NCBI GenBank assembly: GCA_012031965.1
Contig: JAAUSC010000035.1
Coordinates: forward strand, 1-45,534
Length of the DNA: 45,534 bases
Source: Scytonema sp. RU_4_4
GTDB taxonomy: Bacteria > Cyanobacteriota > Cyanobacteriia > Cyanobacteriales > Nostocaceae
Direction: 5' to 3'
Under the pieces are notes generated by a model. The model ran no database searches and was not told the DNA's origin. It saw only the letters and a list, made by a program, of their open reading frames with translations. Shown one piece after another: positions 18,200 to 28,714 of this stretch. Within the stretch, counting starts at the first letter, position 1; each line of letters opens with the position of its first letter. The position numbers and the translations under genes are program-made.

Positions 18200-18663
18200 G
18201 AATAGTCCTGAATACCAAGTTCTCAGGAACTTTTTGTCTGGGGAGGTTCCATACCAGTCCCCAGCTTACGCTCACCGCAGCGCTGAGTGTTTTGTTGTAA
18301 ATACACTCTTCGGCTTTCCGTAAGGATGGTGCTTGATAGCGCTGATGAGAAATGCTAGTCCACAAGGGTGGAGAAATCCTCCGTATGCCCTCCGGGTACA
18401 CTTCGTCTTCGCGCAGCGTGCCGTAGGCATATAAAGCAGCGTCTCCCAAACAGACTCATACCATTTCATGAAATTGGTGATACAAATCTTTATCTCTCCG
18501 GCTCTTGAGTTCTCCTGCTCCAGATCGGTCTAATTGTATCAACCTTAAAGTGAAACGTCTGACGTGAGTGTGCAAGCGCAGAGCATAGTTTGGAGCTTCG
18601 CTTTGTGTTTACGGATAACTCTTAGAATGCGACTGGCTCCTCAGAATTCAAAACCCAGCACTT
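18200..18663. other. 464-bp spacer within the nusA-ylxR-infB cluster, repeat-rich
   Basis: No gene is supported. The spacer contains GC-rich repeat-like blocks (around 18260-18300 and 18375-18430, including CGCGCAGCGTGCCGTAGGCATA) related to one at 23393-23417. Repeat insertion probably stretched an originally tight operon. Confidence 0.5.
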
Positions 18664-18933
18664 ATGAAACCACATTATCGGCGTTGTATTAGTTGTCGAA
18701 AAATTGGATTAAAACAAGAGTTCTGGCGAATTGTCCGCGTGTTTCCTTCAGGACAGGTACAATTAGATGAGGGCATGGGGCGTTCTGCCTATATTTGTCC
18801 GCAACAGAGCTGTTTTTTGGCGGCTCAGAAAAAAAATAGATTAGGGCGAGCCCTACGTGCATCAGTGCCAGAAGCACTGTACCACACATTGTTGCAGCGC
18901 TTATACCAAAGCAGTAGCCAAAAACAAACTTAA
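18664..18933 (+). CDS. ylxR: YlxR family RNA-binding protein (DUF448)
   Basis: The 89-residue basic protein carries the YlxR signature: RRCISCRKIGLKQEFWRIVR at the N-terminus, the strongly conserved GRSAYICPQQSC at about residues 39-50, and a basic end (KKNRLGRALRASVP). YlxR proteins bind RNA or RNase P and often sit between nusA and infB, as here. The exact cellular role in cyanobacteria is unsettled. The ATG start fits the family N-terminus. Confidence 0.93.
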   Translation: MKPHYRRCISCRKIGLKQEFWRIVRVFPSGQVQLDEGMGRSAYICPQQSCFLAAQKKNRLGRALRASVPEALYHTLLQRLYQSSSQKQT

Positions 18934-19361
18934 TAAAAGCTACGTTGTAGCGGTCATTCCTAAAGGAATTGTGCTGACAGCCGAACAAATTGTGCTATCA
19001 ACACACTCTGTTTTATCGCTCATGTAGTGCCAAAATAGTAAAAGGGTGTCGTTAGCATTGCTCTTGGTTATCCAAAGGGGCGAAGCAAGACTCCTAATAA
19101 GTTTTAATCGATGTGTCGTGGAAGACTCAGAATCAACAAAACAACACAATACAGAATGGCAACCTGGTAGCGCCCAAGCGCAGTTCGGCGTCAACCATCA
19201 TTCCTGGTGGGGATGCCAGCAATAAACCGAAACATCTCTCTTTCCTGAATGGAGGCACCGGCATTCACTAGCAGTGGCAACCTAACACAGTAATCGAAGG
19301 ATGGAGATGTCGCCAACCAGGCAACCATCCGCTAAAACTGTAAATTAAAGGGGAAGAGTGG
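18934..19361. other. 428-bp spacer between ylxR and infB
   Basis: No ORF with coding character is seen; short open frames here have no family look. It probably holds part of the infB leader. No terminator-type hairpin was seen, so read-through from ylxR is plausible. Confidence 0.4.
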
Positions 19362-22300
19362 ATGAACAACGGCAAAGTTAGAATTTACGAATTATCAAAG
19401 GAATTGAATTTGGATAACAAAGAGCTATTAGCAATTTGCGACCAGCTCAATATTGCGGTCAAAAGCCATAGCAGCACGATTACAGAATCCGAGGCGGAAC
19501 GCATTCGGACTCAAGCAGAAAAAGTAGCTCAGACAAGTGTGACGCCGAAAATGGGGAATGGCACCAATAGCCATAGACCACATTCATCACAAGCTGGTAC
19601 CCGAAACCGACCTGCTGCACCTAATAAACAACAAATTTTGGAGATTCGCAAACCTACAGTTTTGAAAAACCCCATCTCTAACGCCCCAGAGGCGTCGGTT
19701 GCTACCAATATAGTTGCTTCTGAAGTCAATCCTCCTTCACCCCCTAAGTCCTTAGCCCCCCCTGTCTCACCCATGAAGCCGACGGCACCAATTCGACCTG
19801 TACCCCGGAATCAGTCTGAGACCACACCTGAACAACCAGCAGTGACAGACGCGGATAAAGATATAGCACCCAATACAAACCAGTCGGTTGAAAAAGTAGC
19901 AGCGGAAAAACCGGACAAACCGCCAAAACCAAAACCGGACAAACCGCCAAAACCACAACTGACTGCCCCGCCCACAAGACCTGCTGAGGAGAAGCCGGAT
20001 TCTCCAGCAGCAGATCCCCAACCGACTGTGAGCGAGAAACCGATTTTAAAACGCGATCGCGACCAAAAACGTGATGCTCCTGAAGGGAAACTGACTCGGA
20101 GTGATGGCGCAGAGCGTTCATCCCACAGAGGTGATGCTCCTGAAGGGAGAGCCACTCGGGGTGAACGCGACCAAGCCAAGCAGCAAAGGGCCCACAAAAC
20201 GGCAACAGGGGAAACAGCACAGGCTGCTTTGCCGCAAAAATCTGAAAAACCTGTGCGTTCTACTCCATCACCACTCAAACCTGAGCAGAGAGGGAATAAA
20301 CCTTCTGCACCTGTACAAGTCGGAGAATCACAACGACCTAGTAGACCAATCGTACGTCCTGCTGATCAGCCAGCAGCTACGGTACCAGTTGCTACGCCTC
20401 CAAAACCAATGCTAGTCTCACTGACAAAGCCGCAGACTGGGGAAGAGGATGAGGATGATGCAGCAACAACGACTACTGACGAAGTTATCGAACTGAAACG
20501 CCCAACACCGCCACGTCAAGTGAAAGGCGGTAAGAAGTGGCAGGAAGAAGAAATAGAAGAGATTAAAGAGTCAGCCAAGCCCGGAAAGGGAGTTGTTAAA
20601 GGCAAACGTCTCAAGCCGATAGTTGATGACTTTGAGGATGATGAAGACCTCCTAGATGAAGAAGGACTGGACATACCAGCTGCCATCCAAGTCAGCCTCT
20701 CTATCGCCCGTCCACCAAAACCCAAGTCTTCCAAGCCAACACAACCTGTAGTAGCTACAGCTCTTGCGCCAGCTGCTAAAGCGAAAAAGCCTGCTTCTTC
20801 CTCTCGCGAGCAAAACCGACGTAACGAAACGGAGCAAAAGCAGGAGCGTCCAGAAATCCTGGAAGTAACAGGTCCGATGACAGTGCAAGAACTGGCTGAG
20901 GCTTTGGTAGTTGCTGATACAGAAATTGTGAAAATTCTGTTCATGAAAGGCATGGCGGTGAGTATCACGCAAAATTTGGATATTCCCACAATTACACTGA
21001 TAGGAAACGAGTTAGAAGTACCAGTCGAAACCGTCGAACCAGAAGCAGAAGCCCGCAAAGTCACCGAAATGATCGACGTGGCAGATTTGGAACACCTGCA
21101 TCGCCGTCCGCCAGTTGTGACAATCATGGGTCACGTAGACCACGGGAAAACTACGCTGCTTGACTCGATTCGCAAAACAAAAGTGGCATCTGGCGAAGCG
21201 GGTGGTATTACCCAGCATATTGGTGCTTACCACGTAGATGTAGAACACGATGGTAAAGAACAGCAAGTGGTCTTCTTAGATACCCCTGGTCACGAAGCCT
21301 TTACAGCTATGCGGGCGCGTGGGGCGCGAGTCACTGACATTGCTATTTTGGTTGTCGCTGCGGATGATGGCGTCCGTCCTCAAACCATTGAAGCAATTAG
21401 CCACGCTAAAGCGGCTGAAGTTCCCATCATAGTAGCCATCAACAAAATCGATAAACCAGAGGCGCAGCCTGACCGTGTGAAGCAAGAATTAACGGAATAT
21501 GCTTTGGTGCCAGAAGAGTGGGGCGGTGACACAATTATGGTTCCCGTCAGCGCCATTAAGGGTGAAAACTTAGATACACTCCTAGAAATGATTCTGCTGG
21601 TCGCAGAAATAGGAGAACTCTCTGCTAACCCAGATCGACTTTCCAAAGGAACCGTGATTGAAGCTCACCTGGATAAGGCAAAGGGACCTGTTGCAACCCT
21701 GCTCATTCAAAACGGTAGTCTGCACGTAGGCGATTTGTTGGTAGCTGGCTCAGCCTTCGGTAAAGTCCGGGCAATGGTAGATGATAGAGGTAAAAGAGTC
21801 GAAGCGGCTACTCCCTCCTTCGCCGTTGAGGTCCTGGGTTTAAGTGATGTACCCGCAGCAGGCGACGAGTTTGAGGTCTTCAACAACGAAAAACAAGCAC
21901 GGTCAATTGCAGCCGAACGCGCCGAAAAACTCCGTCAATCCCGTCTCATGCAGGGACGCGTTACCCTAACCAGTCTCTCGGCTCAAGCTCAGGAAGGCGA
22001 GTTGAAAGAACTCAACCTCATCTTGAAAGCAGATGTACAAGGTTCACTGGAAGCTATTGTGGGATCACTCAGGCAAATTCCGCAAAACGAGGTACAAATC
22101 CGCTTGTTGTTGTCAGCTGCTGGTGAAATTACCCAGACTGATATCGACTTAGCCGCAGCCAGTGGAGCCGTCATCGTTGGCTTTAACACCACTTACGCCA
22201 GTGGCGCAAGACACGCCGCCGATGAAGCTGGTGTAGATGTGCGGGAATACAACATCATCTACAAACTCATAGAGGACATCCAAGGAGCCTTGGAAGGTCT

Positions 22301-22643
22301 ATTGGAGCCAGAGTTGGTGGAAGAACACTTGGGTCAAGCCGAAGTGCGTGCTGTTTTCCCCGTTGGTCGTGGTTCCGTTGCAGGTTGTTACGTACAGTCT
22401 GGTAAGCTCATCCGCAACTGTAAAGTGCGGGTGCGTCGTAACGGTAAGGTGATTAATGAAGCTGTCCTTGATTCGCTCAAGCGAATGAAAGAAGACGCCC
22501 GCGAAGTTAACGCAGGTTACGAATGCGGTGTCGGCATTGACAGATACAATGACTGGGATCAAGGTGACATCATCGAAGCCTTCCAGATGGTAACCAAGCG
22601 CCGCACTCTCTCATTGACAAGATCAGGAGTCGGTAACAGGTGA
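19362..22643 (+). CDS. infB: Translation initiation factor IF-2
   Basis: IF-2 is the GTPase that brings initiator tRNA to the ribosome. The 1093-residue protein has an IF2_N domain at the start ([20 protein letters not shown]), a very long disordered Pro/Lys/Ala/Glu-rich region (about 60-500), a second IF2_N domain (about 505-555, [20 protein letters not shown]) and the GTPase core with G1 GHVDHGKT, G3 DTPGHEAF and G4 NKID, then domains II-IV to the end. Length is normal for cyanobacteria. The N-terminal linker has internal repeats ([15 protein letters not shown] and a similar copy). The start has AGGGGAAGAG close upstream. The stop codon lies inside a heptamer tandem repeat. Confidence 0.97.
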   Translation: MNNGKVRIYELSKELNLDNKELLAICDQLNIAVKSHSSTITESEAERIRTQAEKVAQTSVTPKMGNGTNSHRPHSSQAGTRNRPAAPNKQQILEIRKPTVLKNPISNAPEASVATNIVASEVNPPSPPKSLAPPVSPMKPTAPIRPVPRNQSETTPEQPAVTDADKDIAPNTNQSVEKVAAEKPDKPPKPKPDKPPKPQLTAPPTRPAEEKPDSPAADPQPTVSEKPILKRDRDQKRDAPEGKLTRSDGAERSSHRGDAPEGRATRGERDQAKQQRAHKTATGETAQAALPQKSEKPVRSTPSPLKPEQRGNKPSAPVQVGESQRPSRPIVRPADQPAATVPVATPPKPMLVSLTKPQTGEEDEDDAATTTTDEVIELKRPTPPRQVKGGKKWQEEEIEEIKESAKPGKGVVKGKRLKPIVDDFEDDEDLLDEEGLDIPAAIQVSLSIARPPKPKSSKPTQPVVATALAPAAKAKKPASSSREQNRRNETEQKQERPEILEVTGPMTVQELAEALVVADTEIVKILFMKGMAVSITQNLDIPTITLIGNELEVPVETVEPEAEARKVTEMIDVADLEHLHRRPPVVTIMGHVDHGKTTLLDSIRKTKVASGEAGGITQHIGAYHVDVEHDGKEQQVVFLDTPGHEAFTAMRARGARVTDIAILVVAADDGVRPQTIEAISHAKAAEVPIIVAINKIDKPEAQPDRVKQELTEYALVPEEWGGDTIMVPVSAIKGENLDTLLEMILLVAEIGELSANPDRLSKGTVIEAHLDKAKGPVATLLIQNGSLHVGDLLVAGSAFGKVRAMVDDRGKRVEAATPSFAVEVLGLSDVPAAGDEFEVFNNEKQARSIAAERAEKLRQSRLMQGRVTLTSLSAQAQEGELKELNLILKADVQGSLEAIVGSLRQIPQNEVQIRLLLSAAGEITQTDIDLAAASGAVIVGFNTTYASGARHAADEAGVDVREYNIIYKLIEDIQGALEGLLEPELVEEHLGQAEVRAVFPVGRGSVAGCYVQSGKLIRNCKVRVRRNGKVINEAVLDSLKRMKEDAREVNAGYECGVGIDRYNDWDQGDIIEAFQMVTKRRTLSLTRSGVGNR

Positions 22644-22674
22644 TAGGTGATAGGTGACAGGTGACAGGTGATAG
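22638..22674. repeat. Heptamer tandem repeat AGGTGAT/AGGTGAC overlapping the infB stop
   Basis: Five copies of AGGTGAT or AGGTGAC start at 22638. The TGA of the first copy is the infB stop codon. Downstream sequence holds no clear terminator. Confidence 0.85.
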
Positions 22675-23008
22675 ATAAGTTTTATTTCCCTGCACTCTGT
22701 CTCCCTTCTATACCCTATACTTTGTACCGCTTCTAAATTTGTGAGAGCGATTGTTCATGAAGAATCCAACCCTTATACTAGTTTCGTTGAAAGATGGTAC
22801 TCTAAGATGTGGGAAAGAGGTTAAACAACGAAGGCGATCGCCCCATTCTGAAAATTCAATCTTTATAAGCTTTGTCAAACAAAAGTTTCAGGATTGTTAA
22901 GAAAAATGTGACTAATGGATAGCTTCTAGTGGGGAGAGTGTTGTTTGCGATTCTAGAGGTAGAATAAAAAAATTTAATTGACAAAAGTTAAAAAATATTA
23001 AAAATTAT

Positions 23009-23194
23009 TTAGTTTAAGGTTAAGCAAGAATGATAAAGTGAGTTCCACTTAATTAGCTTGGCGGTAAGTCCATTGTTTAGTTGATTCTTTAGTAGTGAGA
23101 TTAGCAGTTCGAGCTTTTTTGCTACACTTTCTCGGGCTATGATCGTGAGTATGACTCCAGTTTTAGTGTCCAATAAGACAGAATTCGCTGCCAT
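23009..23194 (-). CDS. Possible small protein, unknown function
   Basis: The 61-residue frame starts at ATG (MAANSVLLDTKTGVILTIIA) and has a plausible alternation of hydrophobic and charged residues in its first 40 residues. The end (NSLYHSCLTLN) looks less protein-like. A weak AAGGG lies upstream inside the direct repeats. I recognise no family. It may be a small gene or the start of a broken one. Confidence 0.3.
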   Translation of the reverse strand: MAANSVLLDTKTGVILTIIARESVAKKLELLISLLKNQLNNGLTAKLIKWNSLYHSCLTLN

Positions 23195-23229
23195 AGAGAT
23201 ATTACCCTTAATAGAGATATTACCCTTAA
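23194..23229. repeat. Two 18-bp direct repeats
   Basis: TAGAGATATTACCCTTAA occurs twice head to tail (23194-23211 and 23212-23229), just upstream of the possible small minus-strand gene. Confidence 0.8.
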
Positions 23230-23566
23230 TAGAATTAGTAAAATGTACGGTCTTAGAAGTGCAGCTTAGTCAGCACCCCTGCCTAAAGGCTAGGGGCTTC
23301 TAGCCTCAAGCCGATAGGATTAGTTGACCAGACTCAGTACTTTGGGTACTACGTTAACGGTAAGTGTTTAAGTTCCTACCTTGGAATGCGTTCGCGCAGC
23401 GTGCCGTTAGGCATAGCTAGTTCCAGGCTCTAGAAATCAAGGATTAAACAGGTTTAGAGGGTTAAGCCAGTGTCTTTGATATAGTTACCGACCGTTAAAC
23501 ATTGTCAAAGCTAACTTTACTCCCGTAAGGGAAGGCTCTACGGAGCAAAACCGTTATGCGTACAGG

Positions 23567-23614
23567 GGAGCCAGTGCGGTCTTGGGGTTTCCCCAAGTAG
23601 AGCACCTGGCGTTG
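23567..23614. repeat. Dispersed repeat, copy 2 (CTTGGGG hairpin family)
   Basis: Close to identical to 639-685, with the hairpin CTTGGGGTTTCCCCAAG and the flanking words GAGCCAGTGCGG and AGCACCTGGCGTTG. Confidence 0.6.
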
Positions 23615-23888
23615 AACGATTTGAGATGGTAATTGTCCCATTGAAAGTGCAATACAATAGCACCCCGAATTAAGTAACCCCAAGGCGGTAATGGTATCCA
23701 CAGATATTTGAACGGCTAATAAATTAGCCGTAGAGAGCGTTTGCGCAGCGCCCCCTCCGGGGCTAGCGAGTATCGTGTTTCCTCCGTGGTCTAAAGACAC
23801 ACGGTTTCCACACTCCCGCGAGGTCAGCATGAAAGTTGACTCTAAATACTCATATTTGCTCATATTTGAAACTAAGGAACAAGGAACT

Positions 23889-24086
23889 ATGGCTCAAATT
23901 CAAACTTCTAGAGATTACCAATTTACTGCTGACACTGAGATTTGGGATAACTTAAAATGCGCGATCGCAACAAGTTCCGGTTTCCAACGTTGGTTACTAG
24001 AACGCGATGCACAATTTCAAAAGCTACGCCTTGAAGAACAAGTACAACGCTATTTGCGGGAGACATTAGAAACATTAGCTTACTAG
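23889..24086 (+). CDS. Small conserved cyanobacterial protein, unknown function
   Basis: The 65-residue soluble protein begins MAQIQTSRDYQF and continues with a compact helical pattern (WDNLKCAIATSSGFQRWLLERD, then LEEQVQRYLRETLETLAY). The ATG at 23889 is preceded by AAGGAACAAGGAACT, a good ribosome site; a longer frame from 23775 runs through repeat DNA and is not favoured. It has the look of a conserved cyanobacterial hypothetical protein, but I cannot name a function. Confidence 0.7.
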   Translation: MAQIQTSRDYQFTADTEIWDNLKCAIATSSGFQRWLLERDAQFQKLRLEEQVQRYLRETLETLAY

Positions 24087-24383
24087 TTATAAGTCTTGGT
24101 TAAAGACAAACAGACACATAACTGATAAGCCAGACTCATGACTAAAAACCAAGCAAATATTGTAAATTTCCTTGTAAGCGGCGGAGTTGGTGATAAGCGC
24201 TTATCCAACCTTTCCCCGTTAACTTCGACTTCCAACAATTGGGTAATTTTGAATGATTTCTATCAGTGTCATTATGCTCATCTTTGCTTTTTTGAAAGTA
24301 TGAAGGCAGAGCGTAAAGCTTGTCAGTGTGCTTTCCTTGAGGGTGTATGAATAACTCTTGCAAGTTGGTCTAAAATAGCTTAA

Positions 24384-24417
24384 CAGTTATCAGTTATCAG
24401 TTATCAGTTATCAGTTA
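24384..24417. repeat. Heptamer tandem repeat CAGTTAT
   Basis: Nearly five copies of CAGTTAT lie head to tail. The unit is the reverse complement of a rotation of the TAACTGA repeat at 2188-2214, so it is the same repeat family in the opposite orientation. Confidence 0.85.
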
Positions 24418-24653
24418 ATCCCCATAACTAAAGTTAGGGGATTTAAATAAGGACGCCTTGTATCTCGTGCTATGTATCAAGGGTACAATTCAAGGGTAGA
24501 ATTATTTTTCTTTCTCCATGTTTAAAAACAGGGGTAAGGAAGCTATATTTTCTTACTGATAACTGTTCACTGATTCGGTTACCAACTGTGCTGTTGAGTA
24601 CCTTGTCCAAAATCACCCTTACGGGTATGTCCTAAGTCCTATACCGACCCTCC

Positions 24654-24690
24654 GAAAACCCGGTTTCTCAAAGAGACCGGTTTTCTTTTT
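24654..24690 (+). terminator. Terminator-like hairpin with T-rich tail
   Basis: GAAAACCCGGTTTCTC (24654-24669) pairs, with one bulge, to GAGACCGGTTTTC (24673-24685), followed by TTTTT. It resembles the hairpin at 3132-3161 and may be a dispersed repeat that also works as a terminator. Confidence 0.55.
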
Positions 24691-24962
24691 GAGTTGTATA
24701 CGGATGAGTGGTATTGAGTCTAGAAGAAGGGTTTAGGAAGAGTTCGCTCGGTGTAGAGAAGCCGGAAATATTCTTACACCGCAAAATTCGCGTCGATATG
24801 CAAACGAGATGTGAAAGAGTGTAACAAATTCTGTTTTTCACGTAGGAACCCAGATGCCAATATGCTGGTCTTCAGCTATAGTTTGCATGAGTTTTACAGC
24901 AAGTTTGCTGTTATAGACAGCTTATTCAACTAACACTATTTCTGCACATCATTGATAATAAA

Positions 24963-26657
24963 ATGACACATCAGGGATTTGATACTCCACAAAAGCAAAA
25001 TTTTCGCATTCAAACTGGTAAACGCCTTGCATTTACCTTATCTTTACCAACAGGACTAACCGCTTTATTTTTAGTTTCTGGTGGGTTTATACTACCAAGT
25101 TCTGAGGTGAATGCTGGTGCTATCCACACCCAAGGTATCGCCTCAACTGTTACGGCGCAAGCTCCTACAGCAGCAACCGTCATTTACGTAAATCCACAAA
25201 CTGGTACAGACAGTGCGGGTGCTGCTAACTCAGAAGCAACGCCATACAAAAGCATCACGTACGCTCTTAATCAAGCTCAAAGCGGTACAGTTATCCAACT
25301 GGCTCCTGGTACTTATAATCAAGAAAGTGGAGAAACTTTTCCACTTTTTATCAAACAAGGTGTGACATTGCGCGGTGATGAATCGACTAAAGGTCAAGCA
25401 GTATTAATTACAGGTAGTGGCATTTACATCAGTCCCACCTTTGCCCGTCAGAATATGACTATTCGTGCTGATAAAGATAGTATTATCACAGGAATAACAG
25501 TCACTAACCCAGAAAACCGTGGTACTGGTATATGGGTAGAATCGACTAATCCTATCATCACAAATAGTACCTTTACCAATAGTATACGAGATGGTATTTT
25601 TGTTACGGGTCAAGGTAATCCGAAAATAGAAAATAATGTCTTTGTTCAAAACAAAGGCAACGGAATTTCAGTTGCTAAATCGGCGAAAGGAGAGATTCGG
25701 AACAATCTGTTTCAGGACACAGGTTTTGGTTTAGCAATAGGTGGTAATTCCACACCCTTAGTAGAAGGAAACCAGATTATCGAAAACCAAGATGGTCTAT
25801 TTATCTCCGAATCAGCGAAGCCAGTACTCCGTAAAAATGTCATCCAAAAGAACAAGCGTGATGGCATAGTCGTGATCACTAATGCTTCACCTGACCTTGG
25901 CACCACTGAGAGTCCTGGTGGTAACTTGATCCGCAGTAACACCCGCCATGACGTGAATAACAGCAAGGGTAATAATACTATTGTCGCTATCGGCAATGAT
26001 ATTGATCCTAAGCGCATTGTTGGTCAAGTCGAATTTGTCGCCGCCACAGTTGAACCACCAGCAGGTGGTCCAGTTGCGTTTAAAGATGTCCCAGCAAATT
26101 ATTGGGCAAAAAGCTATATCGAAACTCTAGCCTCTAAGAATATTCTTGCTGGATTTCCTGATGGGACTTTTAAACCCAATGAACCTGTCACCCGTGCCCA
26201 ATTTGCTGCTATTGTGACCAAAGCTTTTGCACCCACAGCTAAGCGCGAAGTCATTAACTTCGGCGATGTCACTCGCAATTTCTGGGCTTTCCAAGTCATT
26301 CAATCTGCGTACCAAGGTGGCTTTGTTTCTGGGTATCCTGACCGTACTTTTAAACCACAGCAACAAATTCCACGAGTACAGGTACTAGTCTCCTTAGCAA
26401 GCGGTTTGGGCTTATCTGCGAATAATCAGAACGTTCTTTCTATATATAGCGATGCTTCCCAGATTCCCAATTATGCTACCAATTCAGTCGCAGCAGCCAC
26501 TGCACGACAACTCGTGGTGAATTACCCCACAGTTGGGCAATTAAATCCCAATCGTCAAGCGACTAGGGCAGAAGTTGCTGCTTTTGTTTATCAAGCACTG
26601 GTTAGTAGAGGAAGTGCTCAAGCAATTCCTTCACCGTATTTGGTAAGAGTTCCGTAA
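24963..26657 (+). CDS. Exported parallel beta-helix (DUF1565) protein with SLH domains
   Basis: The 564-residue protein has an N-terminal export signal (hydrophobic about 25-47), then DUF1565 (IYVNPQTGTDSAG, TPYKSITYALNQAQSGTVIQLAPGTYN) leading into a right-handed beta-helix with repeating N-x-F/I and G-I/L-x-V rungs (about 170-340). Three S-layer homology repeats (about 372-420, 432-482 and 494-548) follow, each with a DV/DA...A.....F/Y-type core (for example DVPANYWAKSYIETLASKNI and GFPDGTFKPNEPVTRAQFA). It probably sits at the cell surface, held to the wall polymer by the SLH repeats, with the helix exposed for carbohydrate or protein binding. Enzymatic activity cannot be inferred. A dyad of AAAGCGCCA/TGGCGCTTT follows the stop. 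Confidence 0.93.
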   Translation: MTHQGFDTPQKQNFRIQTGKRLAFTLSLPTGLTALFLVSGGFILPSSEVNAGAIHTQGIASTVTAQAPTAATVIYVNPQTGTDSAGAANSEATPYKSITYALNQAQSGTVIQLAPGTYNQESGETFPLFIKQGVTLRGDESTKGQAVLITGSGIYISPTFARQNMTIRADKDSIITGITVTNPENRGTGIWVESTNPIITNSTFTNSIRDGIFVTGQGNPKIENNVFVQNKGNGISVAKSAKGEIRNNLFQDTGFGLAIGGNSTPLVEGNQIIENQDGLFISESAKPVLRKNVIQKNKRDGIVVITNASPDLGTTESPGGNLIRSNTRHDVNNSKGNNTIVAIGNDIDPKRIVGQVEFVAATVEPPAGGPVAFKDVPANYWAKSYIETLASKNILAGFPDGTFKPNEPVTRAQFAAIVTKAFAPTAKREVINFGDVTRNFWAFQVIQSAYQGGFVSGYPDRTFKPQQQIPRVQVLVSLASGLGLSANNQNVLSIYSDASQIPNYATNSVAAATARQLVVNYPTVGQLNPNRQATRAEVAAFVYQALVSRGSAQAIPSPYLVRVP

Positions 26658-27146
26658 ATTGAAAGTTAAAAGCGCCATGACTAACAAGTTGTTCGTCTGG
26701 CGCTTTGAATATTGTCATTTCAATTAACAATAGGGTCTTTAAATCTATAATTTGACCCTCTTCCAAAAAGAATTTTAGCTTTATATTCAGGGTCTTTATA
26801 TAAGCTGACCCCGTTTGAACAATATTTAGTTTCTCAGTAAATCCGCCGAGTTTTAAATTTCCTAATATTATTTTTATTTTTTCTCGCTTTATATTTCGTA
26901 AGATGAATAAATATTAATTTTCTTCATTCTGAAGAACACTGTCCAGGGATTGTTTTCTCGTACCCAATGGGTTTGAAGGTATTCTGATGTGTTGAAGACT
27001 TTATGCGGCGAGTTTATGAGTCCCACGGGTTTGAGGAAGTGCGGATCGCTCCTTCAGGGGCGATCGCATAGCACGCCTAGTAGACCATACCTGGGGTCTT
27101 ATAGTCGCTACCAGATGTCAGAGTTGGCAGAAAATCCTATCAACAC
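26658..27146. other. 489-bp spacer with hairpins, no gene
   Basis: It contains the hairpin AAAGCGCCA/TGGCGCTTT (26669-26706) just after the SLH gene, which may end both that transcript and, less likely, the opposing kinase transcript. A dyad of AGGGTC/GACCCT type (26732-26758) also occurs. The last 150 bases carry GC-rich repeat-like sequence with a HIP1 octamer. Confidence 0.45.
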
Positions 27147-28412
27147 TCATGAAAATAAGTGTTTTCTAAATTCAAAAGCTGCTGATGCATCTGGAATTTC
27201 CCTTGCCAAAAATTCAACAAATTGGTAGTGCGAGATGTGAGGAGTTTCCGCCAGGGTTTCTTCCACAACTAGACTGGCTATTGGTCCAATGTAGTAAGCT
27301 AACTCTTGCTGACAACGTTGTATGAAAGCTGAATTGAGTGAGGATTGTTGTGGTTGTGGCTGTGGTTGTGGCTGTGGTTTAACGACAGGGAATTGCTGCT
27401 GACTAGACGAACTTCTAGCTGAACTAACTGTAGTCTCTGGATATTGGTTGGGTGGCTGCCTCATTGTAACTCCACGCTGAGCTTCCTCCTCTATAACGGT
27501 TGGAAGATCAAGAACAGTTGATTGTGACGTCACTTGAAACTGTCCAAAATGCTCTAAGTCTGCTAGAACTTCCTTTGAGGATTGGTATCGTTGTCTCGGC
27601 GTATCTGCTAGCAATTTATCGAGTACTCTAGCAAAATCATTGCTGATATTGGTGTAAGAACGCCATCTCCACTCTAAAGAGTACTGATCCATAAGAAAGG
27701 CTGGATCTCTACCTGTTAATAAGACAACTGCAGTCACGCCCAAAGCATAAAGGTCACTGCTAGGAGAACACAACCCCAAGCTGATTTGTTCGCGGGGAGC
27801 ATATCCTACTTTGCCTACAAGTGACATTTTGCCAACAAAACTCATGTGGTAAGCCGTGGTTCCTTCATTCAGGTTAGCTATCTGCTTTCCCACACCAAAA
27901 TCAATCAGCACTGGCAAATTTTTGCCGTCAGGTAACATGATGTTGTCAGGAGAAATATCTCGATGGATGATGTTGTGCTGGTGAACATATTCCAAGATAG
28001 GTAACAGATTCTTTAGCCACTGTATAACTTCAATTTCAGTAAAAGTTCGTCCCAAGCTTTGTCGTTCTCGTAAAAGAGCTGAATATGTTTTACCATCAAC
28101 AAATTCCTGTACTAAAAAAAGCCGACCATCTCCTTCAAAACAAGCCAAAAAACGAGGAATTTGAGGGTGTTCCAACTGATGAAGAATTTTTGCTTCTCTT
28201 TTAAATAAATTGCGACATTTTTCTAAGGCATTCTCCCCTGAACCTGTGGGTGCAAATTCTTTTAGGACGCATGCTTCGTTAAAGCGACGAGTATCAAACG
28301 CCAAGTATGTTCTTCCTAATCCCCCCTGTCCCAACAGTTTTTGAATAATATAACGATTATCAATCATCGTCCCAGAAGGGATTTCTGCTTTTACTATGGG
28401 AGACTGAGACAT
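27147..28412 (-). CDS. Ser/Thr protein kinase with HRDIS catalytic loop
   Basis: The 421-residue cytoplasmic kinase has a glycine loop GQGGLG (28-33), Lys51 in VLKEF, the catalytic loop HRDISPDN (150-157), DFG (171-173) and the segment VGYAPREQ. The loop carries Ser instead of the usual Lys two residues after the catalytic Asp. This variant occurs in a group of cyanobacterial kinases, so activity is not excluded. A linker with a PQ repeat (encoded by a GGCTGT-type hexamer repeat) leads to a conserved helical C-terminal domain (about 355-420). The ATG is supported by AGGAG eight bases upstream. It heads the same strand as the PhnD-like lipoprotein gene and lies beside the FHA-ABC transporter, which may be a phospho-dependent partner. 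Confidence 0.93.
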   Translation of the reverse strand: MSQSPIVKAEIPSGTMIDNRYIIQKLLGQGGLGRTYLAFDTRRFNEACVLKEFAPTGSGENALEKCRNLFKREAKILHQLEHPQIPRFLACFEGDGRLFLVQEFVDGKTYSALLRERQSLGRTFTEIEVIQWLKNLLPILEYVHQHNIIHRDISPDNIMLPDGKNLPVLIDFGVGKQIANLNEGTTAYHMSFVGKMSLVGKVGYAPREQISLGLCSPSSDLYALGVTAVVLLTGRDPAFLMDQYSLEWRWRSYTNISNDFARVLDKLLADTPRQRYQSSKEVLADLEHFGQFQVTSQSTVLDLPTVIEEEAQRGVTMRQPPNQYPETTVSSARSSSSQQQFPVVKPQPQPQPQPQQSSLNSAFIQRCQQELAYYIGPIASLVVEETLAETPHISHYQFVEFLAREIPDASAAFEFRKHLFS

Positions 28413-28714
28413 AACACCGCACTCCTAGCTATCTTCGCTCTTTTCTTTATGAATAATTTGGTATTTTTAAGGGGAAAAAACTCTATTAGATCAAAAATTT
28501 AATAGATTGATTGCCTCTGGGCTGTCTATCATAACTACAAAACAACACACTGTATTTCCAGCAATAGGAGTTTGTCACAGGATAGACTACATATACTATA
28601 TAAGTTACTATATAAGTTTATTCATCGTTACTCCAATATCTTGAGAATTTAATAATATATCGGCATAATTTTCCAAAAAAACGCCAAGAAATGATTAATT
28701 TTTATGAAGTTGTC
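28413..28714. other. 302-bp AT-rich spacer, promoter region of the kinase
   Basis: No ORF or strong hairpin. A TACTATATAAGTT-type word is repeated around 28594-28620. Confidence 0.4.

Larger units (their letters stand above)
22675..23888. other. 1.2-kb repeat-rich spacer with one possible small gene
   Basis: The spacer contains a possible 61-residue minus-strand ORF (23009-23194), a pair of 18-bp direct repeats, the hairpin CTAAAGGCTAGGGGCTTCTAG region near 23283, a GC-rich repeat block at 23393-23417, and a copy of the CTTGGGG hairpin repeat at 23567. A 122-codon minus-strand frame (23863-23495) runs through these repeats. I give it little weight as a gene because dispersed repeats make up much of it. 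Confidence 0.45.
24087..24962. other. 876-bp spacer with tandem repeat and hairpin
   Basis: No gene is supported; a 70-codon frame at 24138-24350 lacks a ribosome site and family look. The spacer contains the CAGTTAT tandem repeat and the hairpin at 24654-24690 (separate entries). The last 270 bases are probably the leader and promoter of the beta-helix/SLH gene. Confidence 0.45.

Noticed and set aside
23495-23863. 122-codon minus-strand frame
   Set aside because: It covers several dispersed repeats, including the CTTGGGG hairpin block, and I see no family signature; it may be a chance frame.
24138-24350. 70-codon frame downstream of the 65-residue conserved small protein
   Set aside because: No ribosome site, odd composition and no recognisable pattern.
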